A program made the translations under genes and the position numbers. This document shows, one piece after another, positions 38,678-48,453 of a stretch of DNA of 64,000 nucleotides. The notes beneath the pieces are model-generated. The model was not told the origin of the DNA. It made no database searches and was given only the letters and a program-made list of their open reading frames with translations. The first letter of the stretch is position 1, and every line of letters begins with the position of its first letter. Origin of the DNA: Acinetobacter higginsii (GTDB taxonomy: Bacteria > Pseudomonadota > Gammaproteobacteria > Pseudomonadales > Moraxellaceae); assembly GCF_000369525.1 (NCBI RefSeq), contig NZ_KB850072.1:1816625-1880624 (forward strand), read 5' to 3'.

Positions 38678-40108
38678 ATGAACAATCAAGAACCTATTTC
38701 TGCACTTTCAGCATCTGCAACCTCTTCTGAAGATTATTTTGCCCAAAGAAAACTCAAGCAAGGTGCCGTGGGCTGGTTATTACTGATCGGCTTAGGGGTC
38801 GCCTATGTCATTTCAGGTGATTTCGCTGGCTGGAATTTTGGTATCGCTCAAGGGGGTTGGGGCGGTATGTTTGTTGCCACCGCAGTCGTTGCCGTGATGT
38901 ATCTCTGCCTATGTCTTGCCATGTCTGAAATGGCGACCATGCTACCAACAGCAGGTGGTGGCTATAGTTTTGCGCGTATCGCATTTGGTCCACTCGGTGG
39001 TTATTTAACAGGTACCGCGATTCTGATTGAATACGCGATTGCCCCTGCCGCCATTGCGGTCTTTATTGGGGCCTATTGTGAATCGTTATTTGGTATTGGC
39101 GGCTGGCAAGTTTATTTAGCTTGTTATCTCATTTTTATGGGGATTCACCTAAAAGGTGCTGGCGAAGCCCTTAAAATTATGTTTGCCATCACATTGGTTG
39201 CGGCGATTGCACTGGCTGTTTTTATCGTTGCGATGTTGCCTCATTTTAATTCACAGAACCTGTTTGATATTCCTGCAGGGCAACAATTTGGCGCAAGCAG
39301 CTTTTTACCCTATGGCTATTTAGGCATTTGGGCAGCGGTTCCCTATGCAATTTGGTTTTTCTTGGCGGTTGAAGGTGTGCCCTTAGCTGCTGAAGAAGCC
39401 AAAGACCCTGCCAAATCACTGCCACGCGGATTGATTGGTGCGATGTTAATTTTAACCGCCTTTGCCCTACTGATTCTATTTTTAGGCGCAGGTGCAGCCG
39501 GTGCCAGTACCTTACAAAACTCCAGTGCGCCCTTGGTCGATGCGCTCGTCAAAGTCTATGGTCAAGGTACATGGCTGGCGAACTTTGTCAATTTTGTCGG
39601 TCTTGCGGGGCTCATCGCCAGTTTCTTTTCAATTATCTATGCCTATTCACGCCAGATTTTTGCACTCTCTCGTGCGGGCTATTTACCTACATCGCTGTCA
39701 TTGACCAATAAAAATCACGCCCCTTATTTAGCCATTATTATTCCTGGCATCATTGGCTTCTTCTTGTCCTTAAGCAAAGAAGGCGATTTGCTTATTTTAA
39801 TTGCAGTCTTCGGGGCAACCATTTCTTATGTCTTGATGATGCTTTCACATATTAAGCTGCGAGTATCTCGTCCCTTGATGTACCGCCCCTATAAAACACC
39901 AGGTGGTATCTTCACCTCTAGCATTGCCTTAATTTTGGCTGCCATCGCAGTTGTTGCAGGCTTTCTGGTCAACCCTAAAGTGTGGTGTATTGCAGCAGGT
40001 ATTTATATGGTCTTTATTGCCTATTTTATCTTTTATAGTCGTCACCAACTCATACAAGGGACGCCAGAAGAAGAATTTGCACAGATCACGGCAGATGAAA
40101 AGCAATAA
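38678..40108 (+). CDS. eat: Ethanolamine permease
   Basis: A 476-residue APC-superfamily transporter with about 12 membrane segments, including VAYVISGDFAGWNFGIAQGG and FFLAVEGVPLAAEEAKDPA, both typical of ethanolamine permeases. It lies 23 bp upstream of eutB on the same strand, so import and breakdown of ethanolamine are encoded together. About 200 bp separate it from the aldehyde dehydrogenase gene and could hold its own promoter. Confidence 0.92.
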   Translation: MNNQEPISALSASATSSEDYFAQRKLKQGAVGWLLLIGLGVAYVISGDFAGWNFGIAQGGWGGMFVATAVVAVMYLCLCLAMSEMATMLPTAGGGYSFARIAFGPLGGYLTGTAILIEYAIAPAAIAVFIGAYCESLFGIGGWQVYLACYLIFMGIHLKGAGEALKIMFAITLVAAIALAVFIVAMLPHFNSQNLFDIPAGQQFGASSFLPYGYLGIWAAVPYAIWFFLAVEGVPLAAEEAKDPAKSLPRGLIGAMLILTAFALLILFLGAGAAGASTLQNSSAPLVDALVKVYGQGTWLANFVNFVGLAGLIASFFSIIYAYSRQIFALSRAGYLPTSLSLTNKNHAPYLAIIIPGIIGFFLSLSKEGDLLILIAVFGATISYVLMMLSHIKLRVSRPLMYRPYKTPGGIFTSSIALILAAIAVVAGFLVNPKVWCIAAGIYMVFIAYFIFYSRHQLIQGTPEEEFAQITADEKQ

Positions 40109-40131
40109 TCAGAAAGATTAAGGAGAACCGC

Positions 40132-41517
40132 ATGCGTTACCGTCAAATCGTGGCACAACAACACTATCAATTTGCCGATCTTAAAACATTGATGGCAAAA
40201 GCCACCCCTTTACGTTCTGGCGATCAACTGGCGGGTGTTGCTGCGCAGGATGCTACTGAACGTGTTGCTGCACAAATTACGCTTGCAGATGTGCCTTTAA
40301 AAAACTTTTTAAATGAAACCGTAGTGGATTACGAGACCGATGAAATTACCCGTCTGATTATTGATGAACATCGCGCTGATCTGTTTGCACCGATTGCGCA
40401 TTTTACTGTGGGCGATTTTCGTAACTGGTTACTCAGCGAAGATGCCACAACAGAGAAGCTACAACAGCTTACAGCGGGTTTAACCCCAGAAATGGTTGCC
40501 GCTGTGAGTAAAATCATGCGTAATCAAGATCTGATTTATGTCGCAAGCAAATGTGAGGTCATTACCCAATTTCGCAATACCATCGGCTTAAAAGGACATT
40601 TATCCACGCGTTTACAACCCAATCATCCGACCGATGATGTACTCGGTATTTCCGCCAGTATTTTAGATGGTCTGATGTATGGCAATGGCGATGCAGTGAT
40701 TGGGATTAATCCAGCAACAGACAATCTGCATAATCTCTCTGAGCTGTTAAAGCTGATCGACCATGTCATTCAAGAATATCAAATCCCGACCCAGTCTTGT
40801 GTTCTGACCCATATTAGTTCAGGCATTCAACTGGCAGAAAAAAATGTTCCGATTGACCTGATGTTTCAATCTATCGCAGGTACACAAAAAGCCAATGAAG
40901 GTTTTGGTATTTCACTTGCCATGTTGCAGGAAGGTTATGAAGCGACACTGGCGTTAAATCGAGGTACGCTTGGAAACAATGTAATGTACTTTGAAACGGG
41001 TCAAGGTAGTGCCCTGTCCAGCAATGCACATCACGGCGTTGATCAGCAAACCATCGAAGCACGTGCCTATGCTGTGGCGCGCAAATACAAGCCTTTATTG
41101 GTCAATACCGTGGTCGGCTTTATTGGCCCTGAATATCTCTACGACGGAAAACAAATTATTCGCGCAGGTTTAGAAGATCATTTCTGTGGCAAATTGCTTG
41201 GTCTGCCAATGGGCTGTGATATTTGCTATACCAATCATGCAGATGCCGATCAGAACGATATGGATGTACTTCTGACCTTATTTGGTACAGCAGGCATTAA
41301 TTTTATTATGGGCATTCCAGGTTCGGATGATGTGATGTTGAATTATCAAACCACCTCTTTTCATGATGCACTGTATCTCAGACAACTACTTGGGTTACAA
41401 CCTGCCCCTGAGTTTTCACTCTGGTTGGAACAACAAGGCATTTTAAAACAACAGCAGCAACAGATTCATTGGGCAGAACAAATGCCCGCTCAATTCTCCA
41501 GATTATTGATGCATTAA
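40132..41517 (+). CDS. eutB: Ethanolamine ammonia-lyase large subunit
   Basis: A 461-residue catalytic subunit of the adenosylcobalamin-dependent enzyme that splits ethanolamine into acetaldehyde and ammonia. Conserved stretches include RLQPNHPTDD, YGNGDAVIGINPA, FQSIAGTQKANEGFG, YFETGQGSALSSNAHHG and CDICYTNHADADQND. It is normal in length. No eutA reactivase gene and no microcompartment shell genes are in the window, so this is the short cytosolic pathway, dependent on cobalamin made or imported elsewhere. Confidence 0.96.
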   Translation: MRYRQIVAQQHYQFADLKTLMAKATPLRSGDQLAGVAAQDATERVAAQITLADVPLKNFLNETVVDYETDEITRLIIDEHRADLFAPIAHFTVGDFRNWLLSEDATTEKLQQLTAGLTPEMVAAVSKIMRNQDLIYVASKCEVITQFRNTIGLKGHLSTRLQPNHPTDDVLGISASILDGLMYGNGDAVIGINPATDNLHNLSELLKLIDHVIQEYQIPTQSCVLTHISSGIQLAEKNVPIDLMFQSIAGTQKANEGFGISLAMLQEGYEATLALNRGTLGNNVMYFETGQGSALSSNAHHGVDQQTIEARAYAVARKYKPLLVNTVVGFIGPEYLYDGKQIIRAGLEDHFCGKLLGLPMGCDICYTNHADADQNDMDVLLTLFGTAGINFIMGIPGSDDVMLNYQTTSFHDALYLRQLLGLQPAPEFSLWLEQQGILKQQQQQIHWAEQMPAQFSRLLMH

Positions 41518-41527
41518 GGAGAATCTC

Positions 41528-42340
41528 ATGAAGCTTTCCAAGGACATTCAATTTCCTGCACAGGCGCATCAAGACCAGTGGGAAACACTAAAACAGTTTA
41601 CCGATGCCCGTATTGCCATTGGACGTGCAGGGTGCAGCATTCCAACCCATGCATTACTTGATTTCCAACTCAGCCATGCCCAAGCCAAAGATGCGGTTTT
41701 TCAATCACTGAATGTCACGCATCTGCAAGAACAGCTACAGAAACTAGGTCTAAACCCGATCCATGTACAAAGTCAGGCTGAACATAAAGAGCTGTATTTG
41801 AAGCGACCTGATTTAGGGCGTTTACTTTCAACCGATTCGACGCAACTGCTTCAGCAGATGCAAAAAGATTCGCAGGGTTGTGATGTCTGTATTGTGATTG
41901 GTGATGGTTTATCAGCTCGTGCCATTGAAGAAAATGCACTGCCTTTTATACAGGCACTGATCCAGCCTTTTGCAGAACAACAGTGGTCCTTAGCTCCTGT
42001 AGTGATTGCCACAGGCAGCCGGGTTGCTTTGGGCGACGAAATTGCTGAAATTTTTCAGGCTCGTATGTTGATTATGCTGATCGGTGAACGTCCCGGACTC
42101 AGTTCACCTGACAGTATGGGACTCTACTACACATGGAAAGCGCAAAGTGGTTGCCTAGATTCACAACGTAACTGTATTTCCAATATTCGTCCTGCAGGAT
42201 TAAGTACGCCGATTGCCACACAACGCTTATTGGCTTTAATGCATAACTCCAAACGACTGGGCTTATCTGGTGTCGATTTAAAGGATGAACATGTGGTTCC
42301 AACTGTTGAAGAACATCATCAACGCAGATTGCTTTTTTAA
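41528..42340 (+). CDS. eutC: Ethanolamine ammonia-lyase small subunit
   Basis: This 270-residue small subunit helps bind the cobalamin cofactor. ARIAIGRAGCSIPTHALLDF, CDVCIVIGDGLSARAIEENA, MLIMLIGERPGLSSPDSMGLYYTW (read in parts) and SNIRPAGLS are characteristic. The start is 10 bp after eutB with GGAGAA just before it. A hairpin follows the gene. Confidence 0.95.
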   Translation: MKLSKDIQFPAQAHQDQWETLKQFTDARIAIGRAGCSIPTHALLDFQLSHAQAKDAVFQSLNVTHLQEQLQKLGLNPIHVQSQAEHKELYLKRPDLGRLLSTDSTQLLQQMQKDSQGCDVCIVIGDGLSARAIEENALPFIQALIQPFAEQQWSLAPVVIATGSRVALGDEIAEIFQARMLIMLIGERPGLSSPDSMGLYYTWKAQSGCLDSQRNCISNIRPAGLSTPIATQRLLALMHNSKRLGLSGVDLKDEHVVPTVEEHHQRRLLF

Positions 42341-42348
42341 CTGCGCAA

Positions 42349-42379
42349 TTGGACAGCCCTATTTTCCAGCGCTGTCCAA
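42349..42379 (+). terminator. Hairpin downstream of eutC
   Basis: TTGGACAGC (42349-42357) pairs with GCTGTCCAA (42371-42379). There is no T tract afterwards, so it may be a factor-assisted terminator or a 3'-end stabiliser. Confidence 0.5.
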
Positions 42380-42454
42380 CACGCATAAGGTCAACACATC
42401 GGTCTTAAAAATGATTTAAGATACAACATAATTTTTATTCATTGGTACTCGGTC

Positions 42455-43165
42455 ATGCCCCTCGCTTCTCACCTAAAAACCGTTTACGCCATTCAGCATC
42501 TTGCTTTTGAAGACCTTGGTTCATTAGAAGATATTTTTTATCAATTGGGTTTTCGCGTCCGTTATTTTGAAGCGGGTGTGGATAATCTGAGTCCCGCACT
42601 TAATTATGAGGGCTTAACGATAATTCTCGGTGGCCCAATCGGCGTCTATGAAACCGAGGACTATCCGTTTTTAGTGGATGAAATTGAGGGTTTAAAACAA
42701 CGCTTAAAAGCCAATAAACCCACCATTGGCATTTGTTTGGGCGCACAGCTGATTGCACATGCACTGGGGGCAAAAGTCTATGCTGGACATCAAAAAGAGA
42801 TTGGTTGGAGCAAATTAGACATTAAAGTTCTTGAGACGAATCCCTTAGCCGCATTAGAAAATGTCGAAGTGCTGCACTGGCACGGCGACACTTTTGATTT
42901 ACCTGAACATAGTAGCTTATTGGCAAGTTCGGCGATCTATCCAAATCAAGCTTTTTCTGTCGGCAATAACATCTTGGCCTTGCAGTTCCATCTTGAAATC
43001 GCTGAAGAAAACTTTGAAAAATGGCTCATTGGCCATACCTGTGAAATACGTCATGCGGGTTTATCCATTCCTCAATTACGCCAAGATAATCAGGCTTATG
43101 CAGCACAGTTGGAACAACAGTGCCGACTGGTCATTCAAACGTTCTTAGACCATCTGAATGTTTAA
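42455..43165 (+). CDS. Class I glutamine amidotransferase-like protein
   Basis: A 236-residue GATase1 protein resembling the glutaminase part of GMP synthase. It has an oxyanion-region ILGGPIGVYE, the nucleophile Cys in GICLGAQLIAHALGA, and the His/Glu pair in LQFHLEIAEE. No synthase partner is fused or adjacent. Stand-alone members often act on gamma-glutamyl compounds, for example in polyamine breakdown; a link to ethanolamine or gamma-glutamyl-ethanolamide is possible but unproven. Confidence 0.85.
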   Translation: MPLASHLKTVYAIQHLAFEDLGSLEDIFYQLGFRVRYFEAGVDNLSPALNYEGLTIILGGPIGVYETEDYPFLVDEIEGLKQRLKANKPTIGICLGAQLIAHALGAKVYAGHQKEIGWSKLDIKVLETNPLAALENVEVLHWHGDTFDLPEHSSLLASSAIYPNQAFSVGNNILALQFHLEIAEENFEKWLIGHTCEIRHAGLSIPQLRQDNQAYAAQLEQQCRLVIQTFLDHLNV

Positions 43166-43188
43166 AGCTTGCTATTTTAGAACTGTAA

Positions 43189-43220
43189 AAAAAGCCCAAC
43201 ATTAAATCGCTGGGCTTTTT
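43189..43220 (+). terminator. Rho-independent terminator after the amidotransferase gene
   Basis: AAAAAGCCCA (43189-43198) pairs with TGGGCTTTTT (43211-43220). It carries a T tract in both directions and so also serves the converging DUF1330 gene. Confidence 0.85.
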
Positions 43221-43254
43221 CGATGGTTCATCCATAAGCTCTGTTGCACCAATG

Positions 43255-43680
43255 TTAAAGCTGTGTTGTTGCCTGCATTGGCAGTAATCGAGAATCTTGA
43301 ATTGCTGCAATACGATGTCCATTTCCCTTCATGCATTCTGGATTCTGTGCAAACGACATAAAGCTGTCAATGGATGTTTGTTTTACCAACATCACTATGT
43401 CCCAATACTCATCAGAGGGGCCGATAAAAAATTCACCCGCATTGGCAAGCAGTAAGATATCGCCACCCGTTTGCTGTAGAAATGGACGTGTATGGTCGAT
43501 ATAGCGCTGAAAAGCCTCTCGTCCTGTAATTGGGGTTGCTGGTGCTAAATCTGGATAATCTGAATAATCCGCCACTTGCTTCAATCGAAGTAAGTTCAAC
43601 ATGACGACCTCCCCTTGAAGATGTCGCTTAAATAAACGAATTCCATCCTCTTGTGTTGGGAAAATATACGCGTCTTTCAT
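43255..43680 (-). CDS. DUF1330-family protein
   Basis: A 141-residue protein with VVMLNLLRLKQVADYSDYP, ITGREAFQRYIDHTRP and WDIVMLVKQTSIDSF, which match the ferredoxin-like dimeric alpha-beta barrel family DUF1330. The biochemical role is unknown. It starts 12 bp after the MarR gene, so both probably form one unit controlled by the operator at 44123. Confidence 0.8.
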   Translation of the reverse strand: MKDAYIFPTQEDGIRLFKRHLQGEVVMLNLLRLKQVADYSDYPDLAPATPITGREAFQRYIDHTRPFLQQTGGDILLLANAGEFFIGPSDEYWDIVMLVKQTSIDSFMSFAQNPECMKGNGHRIAAIQDSRLLPMQATTQL

Positions 43681-43692
43681 TTTTCCTCCCCT

Positions 43693-44106
43693 TTAAACTT
43701 TTAATTTATTTAACAAAAGCTGTAACGTCTTGATTTCCTCTTGATTGAATAATGCAAAGATAGAATCAACCGTATGCTCGACCGTCGTGATCGCATTGCT
43801 AAGAAGTTCTTGACCACTTGCACTCAGTACAACAAAGCTTTGTCTCGCATCACGTGGATGGACCGTCTTTACGATCAGTCCAGTTTTTTCCATAGGTTGC
43901 AACACTCTGGTGACACCAGAAGCCGTTAGTGCAACTTTATGGGCCAATGAGATTCGATTTAATCCCACCTCAGGCACCAGACCAAGGTGATACATTAGTA
44001 TGAATTCCGTCAGATTAATTCCGTGTACGCTAAGCGCCAGATCAAGTTTTTTACTCAATAAAGAACCAACAAGGTGTTGATCCAGTAATAATTCAAGCTT
44101 ATTCAT
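43693..44106 (-). CDS. MarR-family transcriptional regulator
   Basis: A 137-residue protein from ATG 44106; an in-frame TTG at 44118 would add four residues and nearly touch the operator. The winged helix is clear (ISLAHKVALTASGVTRVLQPMEKTGLIVKTVHPRDARQ in parts). It is divergent from the alpha/beta hydrolase gene across a long inverted repeat, suggesting autorepression and control of the hydrolase. The ligand is unknown. Confidence 0.87.
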   Translation of the reverse strand: MNKLELLLDQHLVGSLLSKKLDLALSVHGINLTEFILMYHLGLVPEVGLNRISLAHKVALTASGVTRVLQPMEKTGLIVKTVHPRDARQSFVVLSASGQELLSNAITTVEHTVDSIFALFNQEEIKTLQLLLNKLKV

Positions 44107-44122
44107 AACCAATTTCAATGCA

Positions 44123-44176
44123 GATACAATGCTTGCAATATAATTGATAACTCAAGTATATTGCAAGCATTGTATC
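44123..44176. promoter_or_regulatory. Operator: perfect 20-bp inverted repeat between marR and hydrolase genes
   Basis: GATACAATGCTTGCAATATA (44123-44142) is the exact reverse complement of 44157-44176, with a 14-bp spacer. Each arm contains an imperfect palindrome (AATGC-TT-GCAAT), so each could hold one MarR dimer, covering both divergent promoters. Confidence 0.8.
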
Positions 44177-44196
44177 TTACTTTTTTGAGATGAAGC

Positions 44197-45105
44197 ATGA
44201 ATGAGGTCTCTACAAACAATCTCTATCTCCACTACGATATCTTTGGCGCTGAGCATGAAAATACCATTCTATTAATTTCAGGATTAGGTACTCAGATGAT
44301 TCATTGGCGTGATTTATTCTGTCAAATGCTTGCTCAAAGAGGCTTTCGAGTCATTCGGTTTGATAATCGAGATGTTGGTTTGTCAACACATTTGCATGAT
44401 CAACCCGCTCCAGAATTGAATGATCTGATCCATGCTAGCCAAAATGGCGAGAACATCAAGATTGCTTATACGCTTCACGATATGGTTGAAGATACAGTGG
44501 GATTACTTGATGCTTTAGCAATTGATCAAGTCCACATTATTGGACGCTCTATGGGTGGGATGATTGCCCAACTGATGGCAAGTACTTACCCTAAAAGAGT
44601 CAAGAGCTTGATATCCATTATGTCGAGTACAGGAAACCCAGCGCTTCCAAGTGCCCAAGCTGATGTTATGGCGCTGCTCACCCGCCCCAGTCCAGATCCA
44701 CATTTGAATAAAACTGATTTTTTTCTGCATAAACTGCATTTTGCAAAATATATTTCGAGCCCTCGATTTAGTTTTGACGAAAATGCGTATTTAAAACTTA
44801 TTTCACAGGAATATGACCGCAATTACGATCCAGATGGGCTAAAAAGGCAAATTGCTGCAATTGCTGCAACCGGTGATATTCGCTCATACCTCGCCCGCAT
44901 CGTTGCCCCGGCACTGGTGATTCATGGCACAGAGGATTTATTAATCCCGATTGCATGCGGCCAAGATAGCGCAAAGTCTATTTCTGGTGCAAAGCTATTA
45001 AAAATTGAGGGTATGGGACATGATTTGCCAACAGATCTCTATCAATTCATCATCGATGCGATTGCTGCCCACATCCAACAAGCAAGGCATCACCAAGATC
45101 AGTAA
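44197..45105 (+). CDS. Alpha/beta hydrolase controlled by MarR regulator
   Basis: A 302-residue hydrolase with LLISGLGTQMIHWRD, RFDNRDVGLS, nucleophile Ser in GRSMGGMIAQL, an acid residue in VIHGTEDLLIP and His in GMGHDLP. It resembles the aclacinomycin methylesterase RdmC/epoxide-hydrolase-like group. Divergence from a MarR gene across a strong operator suggests induction by its own, probably hydrophobic, substrate. Confidence 0.87.
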   Translation: MNEVSTNNLYLHYDIFGAEHENTILLISGLGTQMIHWRDLFCQMLAQRGFRVIRFDNRDVGLSTHLHDQPAPELNDLIHASQNGENIKIAYTLHDMVEDTVGLLDALAIDQVHIIGRSMGGMIAQLMASTYPKRVKSLISIMSSTGNPALPSAQADVMALLTRPSPDPHLNKTDFFLHKLHFAKYISSPRFSFDENAYLKLISQEYDRNYDPDGLKRQIAAIAATGDIRSYLARIVAPALVIHGTEDLLIPIACGQDSAKSISGAKLLKIEGMGHDLPTDLYQFIIDAIAAHIQQARHHQDQ

Positions 45106-45186
45106 CAAACCGACCGACCAACAATCGCACAATGCGATACACCGATTTAAAATAAAATGCTTAAAAAACCCATTAGCAGCAGAAAT

Positions 45187-45218
45187 AAAAAGCCGATTTG
45201 AAAACAAATCGGCTTTTT
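45187..45218. terminator. Bidirectional terminator between hydrolase gene and glnS
   Basis: AAAAAGCCGATTTG (45187-45200) pairs with CAAATCGGCTTTTT (45205-45218) around an AAAA loop, giving T tracts on both strands for the convergent genes. Confidence 0.9.
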
Positions 45219-45243
45219 AAGATCAAGACAATAAATTCAAAAC

Positions 45244-46971
45244 TTATTTCTTGTCAGCTTTAAAGCTATCTTTCAGATCCAGAATACGGTTAAACACTGG
45301 CTTTTCAGCTTGATGATCATGTTGATCCGCAACAAAATAACCTTCACGTTCAAACTGGAAACGATCTTCAGGTTTTGCTTGTGCTAAAGCTGGCTCAATC
45401 ACCGCTTGAACCACTTGCAATGATTCTGGGTTTAAATGTGCAAGGAAATCATCATCTGCATCTGGTGCTGCTTCGTTAAACAAACGATCGTAAATACGCA
45501 CTTCCGCAGGTACACCTTTGGTCGCAGAGACCCAATGAACAACCCCTTTCACCTTGCGGCCTTCAGGGTTTTTACCTAAAGTTTCAGGGTCAATTGAACA
45601 TTTAAGTTCGATCACTTCACCATTGGCATCTTTAATTACTTCATCACACTTAATCACATAAGCATGACGTAAACGCACTTCACCATCAGGAATCAGACGT
45701 TTAAAGCCTTTCGGTGGTACTTCTTCAAAATCTTTACGATCAATATAAAGTTCACGTGTTAACGGAATAATACGTTCGCCCATATCCACGTTTGGATGAC
45801 GTGCATGAGTGAGATCCAATTCTTCAGGTAAATTGGTCAATGTCACTTTCAATGGATTGAGTACTGCCATACCGCGTGCTGCGGTATTTTCCAAAGACTG
45901 GCGAATACAGAACTCAAGCATTGCCACATCAACAATACCGTCCGTTTTCGATACACCAACACGCTTACAGAAATCGCGTAAACCTTCTGCGGTAAAACCA
46001 CGGCGACGCATCCCAACGACTGTTGGCATACGTGGATCGTCCCAGCCCTGTACATGCTGACCTTCAACCAATTTACGTAATTTACGTTTAGAGGTAATGG
46101 TGTAATCGATATTTAAGCGTGAAGACTCGTACTGACGTGGTACAGCTTGCGAGTGAACTTTTTCTACAATCCAGTCATAGAATGGACGATGATCTTGGAA
46201 TTCTAAAGTACAGAGTGAATGGGTAATACCTTCAATCGCATCAGACAATGGATGAGCGTAGTCATACATTGGGTACATTTTCCATTTATCACCAGTTTGA
46301 TGATGTTCTGAATGCAGTACACGATAAAGAATCGGATCACGCATATGCACATTCGGGCTTGCCATGTCGATTTTGGCACGAAGTACAGCACCGCCCTCTT
46401 GAATTTCACCATTACGCATTTGTTCAAAACGCGCAAGATTTTCTGCAACAGTCGCATCACGATAAGGTGAGTTTTTACCTGGCTCAACGAAATTACCACG
46501 GTTCAACTTAATTTCTTCTGGGGTTTGTAGATCAACATAAGCATCACCTTGTTCAATCAACTGAACAGCCCATGCATAAAGTTGGTCAAAATAACCAGAA
46601 GCATAGCGAGGCTCGCCATTCCAGTTAAAACCTAACCATTTCACATCATTGGCAATACCATCAACATATTCTTGTTCTTCGGCATCTGGGTTAGTATCGT
46701 CAAAACGTAAATTACATAAACCTTCAAATTCTTCGGCAATACCAAAATTCAAACAAATTGCTTTGACATGACCAATGTGTAGGTAACCATTTGGCTCAGG
46801 CGGGAAACGAGTTACAACTTTTTGGGTACGACCTTCTTTTAAATCATCGGTAATGACTTGACGTACAAAGTCTAAGCCTGCCTGTTGTTCTTGCTGCGCG
46901 GCATCGACAGAGGCATGGGTATTCGGCGTCGGGGTCTTTGGCAGTTCAGAAACAACATCATTTGGCTTCAT
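45244..46971 (-). CDS. glnS: Glutaminyl-tRNA synthetase
   Basis: A 575-residue class I synthetase. ATG 46971 is used; the longer frame would need TTG 47019. The HIGH signature is in [12 protein letters not shown], and the KMSKS-equivalent loop is [12 protein letters not shown]. Other family stretches are [16 protein letters not shown] and [16 protein letters not shown]. It charges tRNA-Gln in the cytosol. It is a single gene, divergent from ppiB. Confidence 0.96.
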   Translation of the reverse strand: MKPNDVVSELPKTPTPNTHASVDAAQQEQQAGLDFVRQVITDDLKEGRTQKVVTRFPPEPNGYLHIGHVKAICLNFGIAEEFEGLCNLRFDDTNPDAEEQEYVDGIANDVKWLGFNWNGEPRYASGYFDQLYAWAVQLIEQGDAYVDLQTPEEIKLNRGNFVEPGKNSPYRDATVAENLARFEQMRNGEIQEGGAVLRAKIDMASPNVHMRDPILYRVLHSEHHQTGDKWKMYPMYDYAHPLSDAIEGITHSLCTLEFQDHRPFYDWIVEKVHSQAVPRQYESSRLNIDYTITSKRKLRKLVEGQHVQGWDDPRMPTVVGMRRRGFTAEGLRDFCKRVGVSKTDGIVDVAMLEFCIRQSLENTAARGMAVLNPLKVTLTNLPEELDLTHARHPNVDMGERIIPLTRELYIDRKDFEEVPPKGFKRLIPDGEVRLRHAYVIKCDEVIKDANGEVIELKCSIDPETLGKNPEGRKVKGVVHWVSATKGVPAEVRIYDRLFNEAAPDADDDFLAHLNPESLQVVQAVIEPALAQAKPEDRFQFEREGYFVADQHDHQAEKPVFNRILDLKDSFKADKK

Positions 46972-47138
46972 AGGGTGTAAATCACTTCTTACAGTTAAAA
47001 ATGGGAAATAAAAACGCAATCTTTGCTATTTATGAAAGATTTTAACGTTTTTTACTTGCCTTGTAGTTTACAGTTTGCTTATGCTTCTCTCAACCAAAAA
47101 CCCATGGTCAATTTGCCCATGTTTAGGAGATTAATGTA

Positions 47139-47648
47139 ATGAGTTTTCCTCAAGTCGAATTAAACACCAACAAAGGTCGTATTGTTCTTGAGCTTAACGC
47201 TGAAAAAGCACCAAAAACGGTTGCAAATTTCTTAGAATATGTACGTGACGGTTTCTATGACGGCGTAATTTTCCACCGCGTGATTGATGGTTTTATGATC
47301 CAAGGCGGTGGCATGGATGAAAACTTCAAAGAAAAAGCAACACGTGACTCAATCGAAAACGAAGCTGACAACGGCTTAAGCAACGATGAAGGCACAATTG
47401 CAATGGCGCGTACTCAAGCTCCGCACTCTGCATCTGCTCAATTCTTTATCAATGTTAAAAACAACTCTTTCTTAAACCACACTGGTAAAACAGCACAAGG
47501 CTGGGGTTATGCAGTATTTGGTAAAGTCGTTGAAGGTCTTGATATCGTAGAAGCGATCAAAGGCGTACGTACAGGTAACCGTGGTTATCACGCAGACGTT
47601 CCTTTAGAGAACGTTGTAATTGAATCTGCTAAAATTATTTCTGAATAA
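47139..47648 (+). CDS. ppiB: Cytosolic peptidyl-prolyl cis-trans isomerase (cyclophilin type)
   Basis: A 169-residue cyclophilin with [14 protein letters not shown] (catalytic Arg), [33 protein letters not shown] and [12 protein letters not shown]. There is no signal peptide. AGGAG lies 11 nt before the start. It speeds prolyl isomerisation in protein folding. A REP-like double hairpin separates it from lpxH. Confidence 0.95.
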   Translation: MSFPQVELNTNKGRIVLELNAEKAPKTVANFLEYVRDGFYDGVIFHRVIDGFMIQGGGMDENFKEKATRDSIENEADNGLSNDEGTIAMARTQAPHSASAQFFINVKNNSFLNHTGKTAQGWGYAVFGKVVEGLDIVEAIKGVRTGNRGYHADVPLENVVIESAKIISE

Positions 47649-47649
47649 G

Positions 47650-47722
47650 AATCTCCCCTAACCCCTCTTTTAAAAGAGGGGAAACTCCTCCCTTTACAAA
47701 GGGAGGCTGGGAGGGATTATAA
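47650..47722. repeat. REP-like element of two adjacent palindromes
   Basis: CCCCTCTTTTAAAAGAGGGG (47662-47681) and CCTCCCTTTACAAAGGGAGG (47687-47706) are each perfect palindromes or nearly so. The outer flanks AATCTCCCC and GGGAGGGATT can pair further. The layout resembles intergenic extragenic palindromes seen in Acinetobacter. No second copy was seen in this window. Confidence 0.75.
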
Positions 47723-47736
47723 AATAGGATAAAAGT

Positions 47737-48453
47737 GTGACCTACCTGTTTATCTCAGATCTACATTTGTCACCTGATCACCCTCGACTCGTTCGAGGGT
47801 TTTTAGCTTTATTGAAACAATATCAGGATAAAAACACGCAACTCTATATTTTGGGTGATTGGTTTAATGCTTGGATTGGTGATGATTACACTGCCCCATG
47901 GTTAGATGAAATTGTCAGTGCTCTGCAAAAATTCACCGCAGCGAACAACCAAATTTATTTCCAAGTCGGTAATCGTGATTTTGCTTTAGGTCAAAAGTTC
48001 TTAAAACAATTTAATGGGATTTTGCTCCCTGACATATATACCTTAAATATTCAGCAGCATACCTTCCGTTTAGAACACGGCGATGCGCTCTGTACTGATG
48101 ATGTTGCTTACCAACGTTTTCGTAAAGTGATTCGAAACCCTTTATTACTGGGCTTTCTGAAAAGCTTGCCACTTAGCTTTAGACAAAAGCTTGCCAATGG
48201 TTTCCGTAAAAAAAGTAGCGAAACCAAACAACTGAAAAGTTATGACATTATGGATGTTAATGCTCAAGCAGTAGAATCCGTGATTGAACACGTTGATTAT
48301 TTAATTCACGGCCATACCCATCGTCCAGAGATTCACCATGTCCTTAACAAACAACGTATTGTGTTAGGAGATTGGCGAGCAGATTCAGCTTGGATTTTAG
48401 AGCTCAATGAGCAAGAAAATTATCAATTAGATTTTAAACAGTGGTTCTATTAG
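47737..48453 (+). CDS. lpxH: UDP-2,3-diacylglucosamine diphosphatase
   Basis: A 238-residue calcineurin-like phosphoesterase using a GTG start (AGGAT upstream). The metal ligands lie in FISDLHL, GDWFNAWIGDD, GNRDF, EHGDAL and HGHTHRPEIH. It removes UMP from UDP-2,3-diacylglucosamine to give lipid X in lipid A synthesis at the inner-membrane surface. A REP-like element lies just upstream. Confidence 0.94.
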   Translation: MTYLFISDLHLSPDHPRLVRGFLALLKQYQDKNTQLYILGDWFNAWIGDDYTAPWLDEIVSALQKFTAANNQIYFQVGNRDFALGQKFLKQFNGILLPDIYTLNIQQHTFRLEHGDALCTDDVAYQRFRKVIRNPLLLGFLKSLPLSFRQKLANGFRKKSSETKQLKSYDIMDVNAQAVESVIEHVDYLIHGHTHRPEIHHVLNKQRIVLGDWRADSAWILELNEQENYQLDFKQWFY

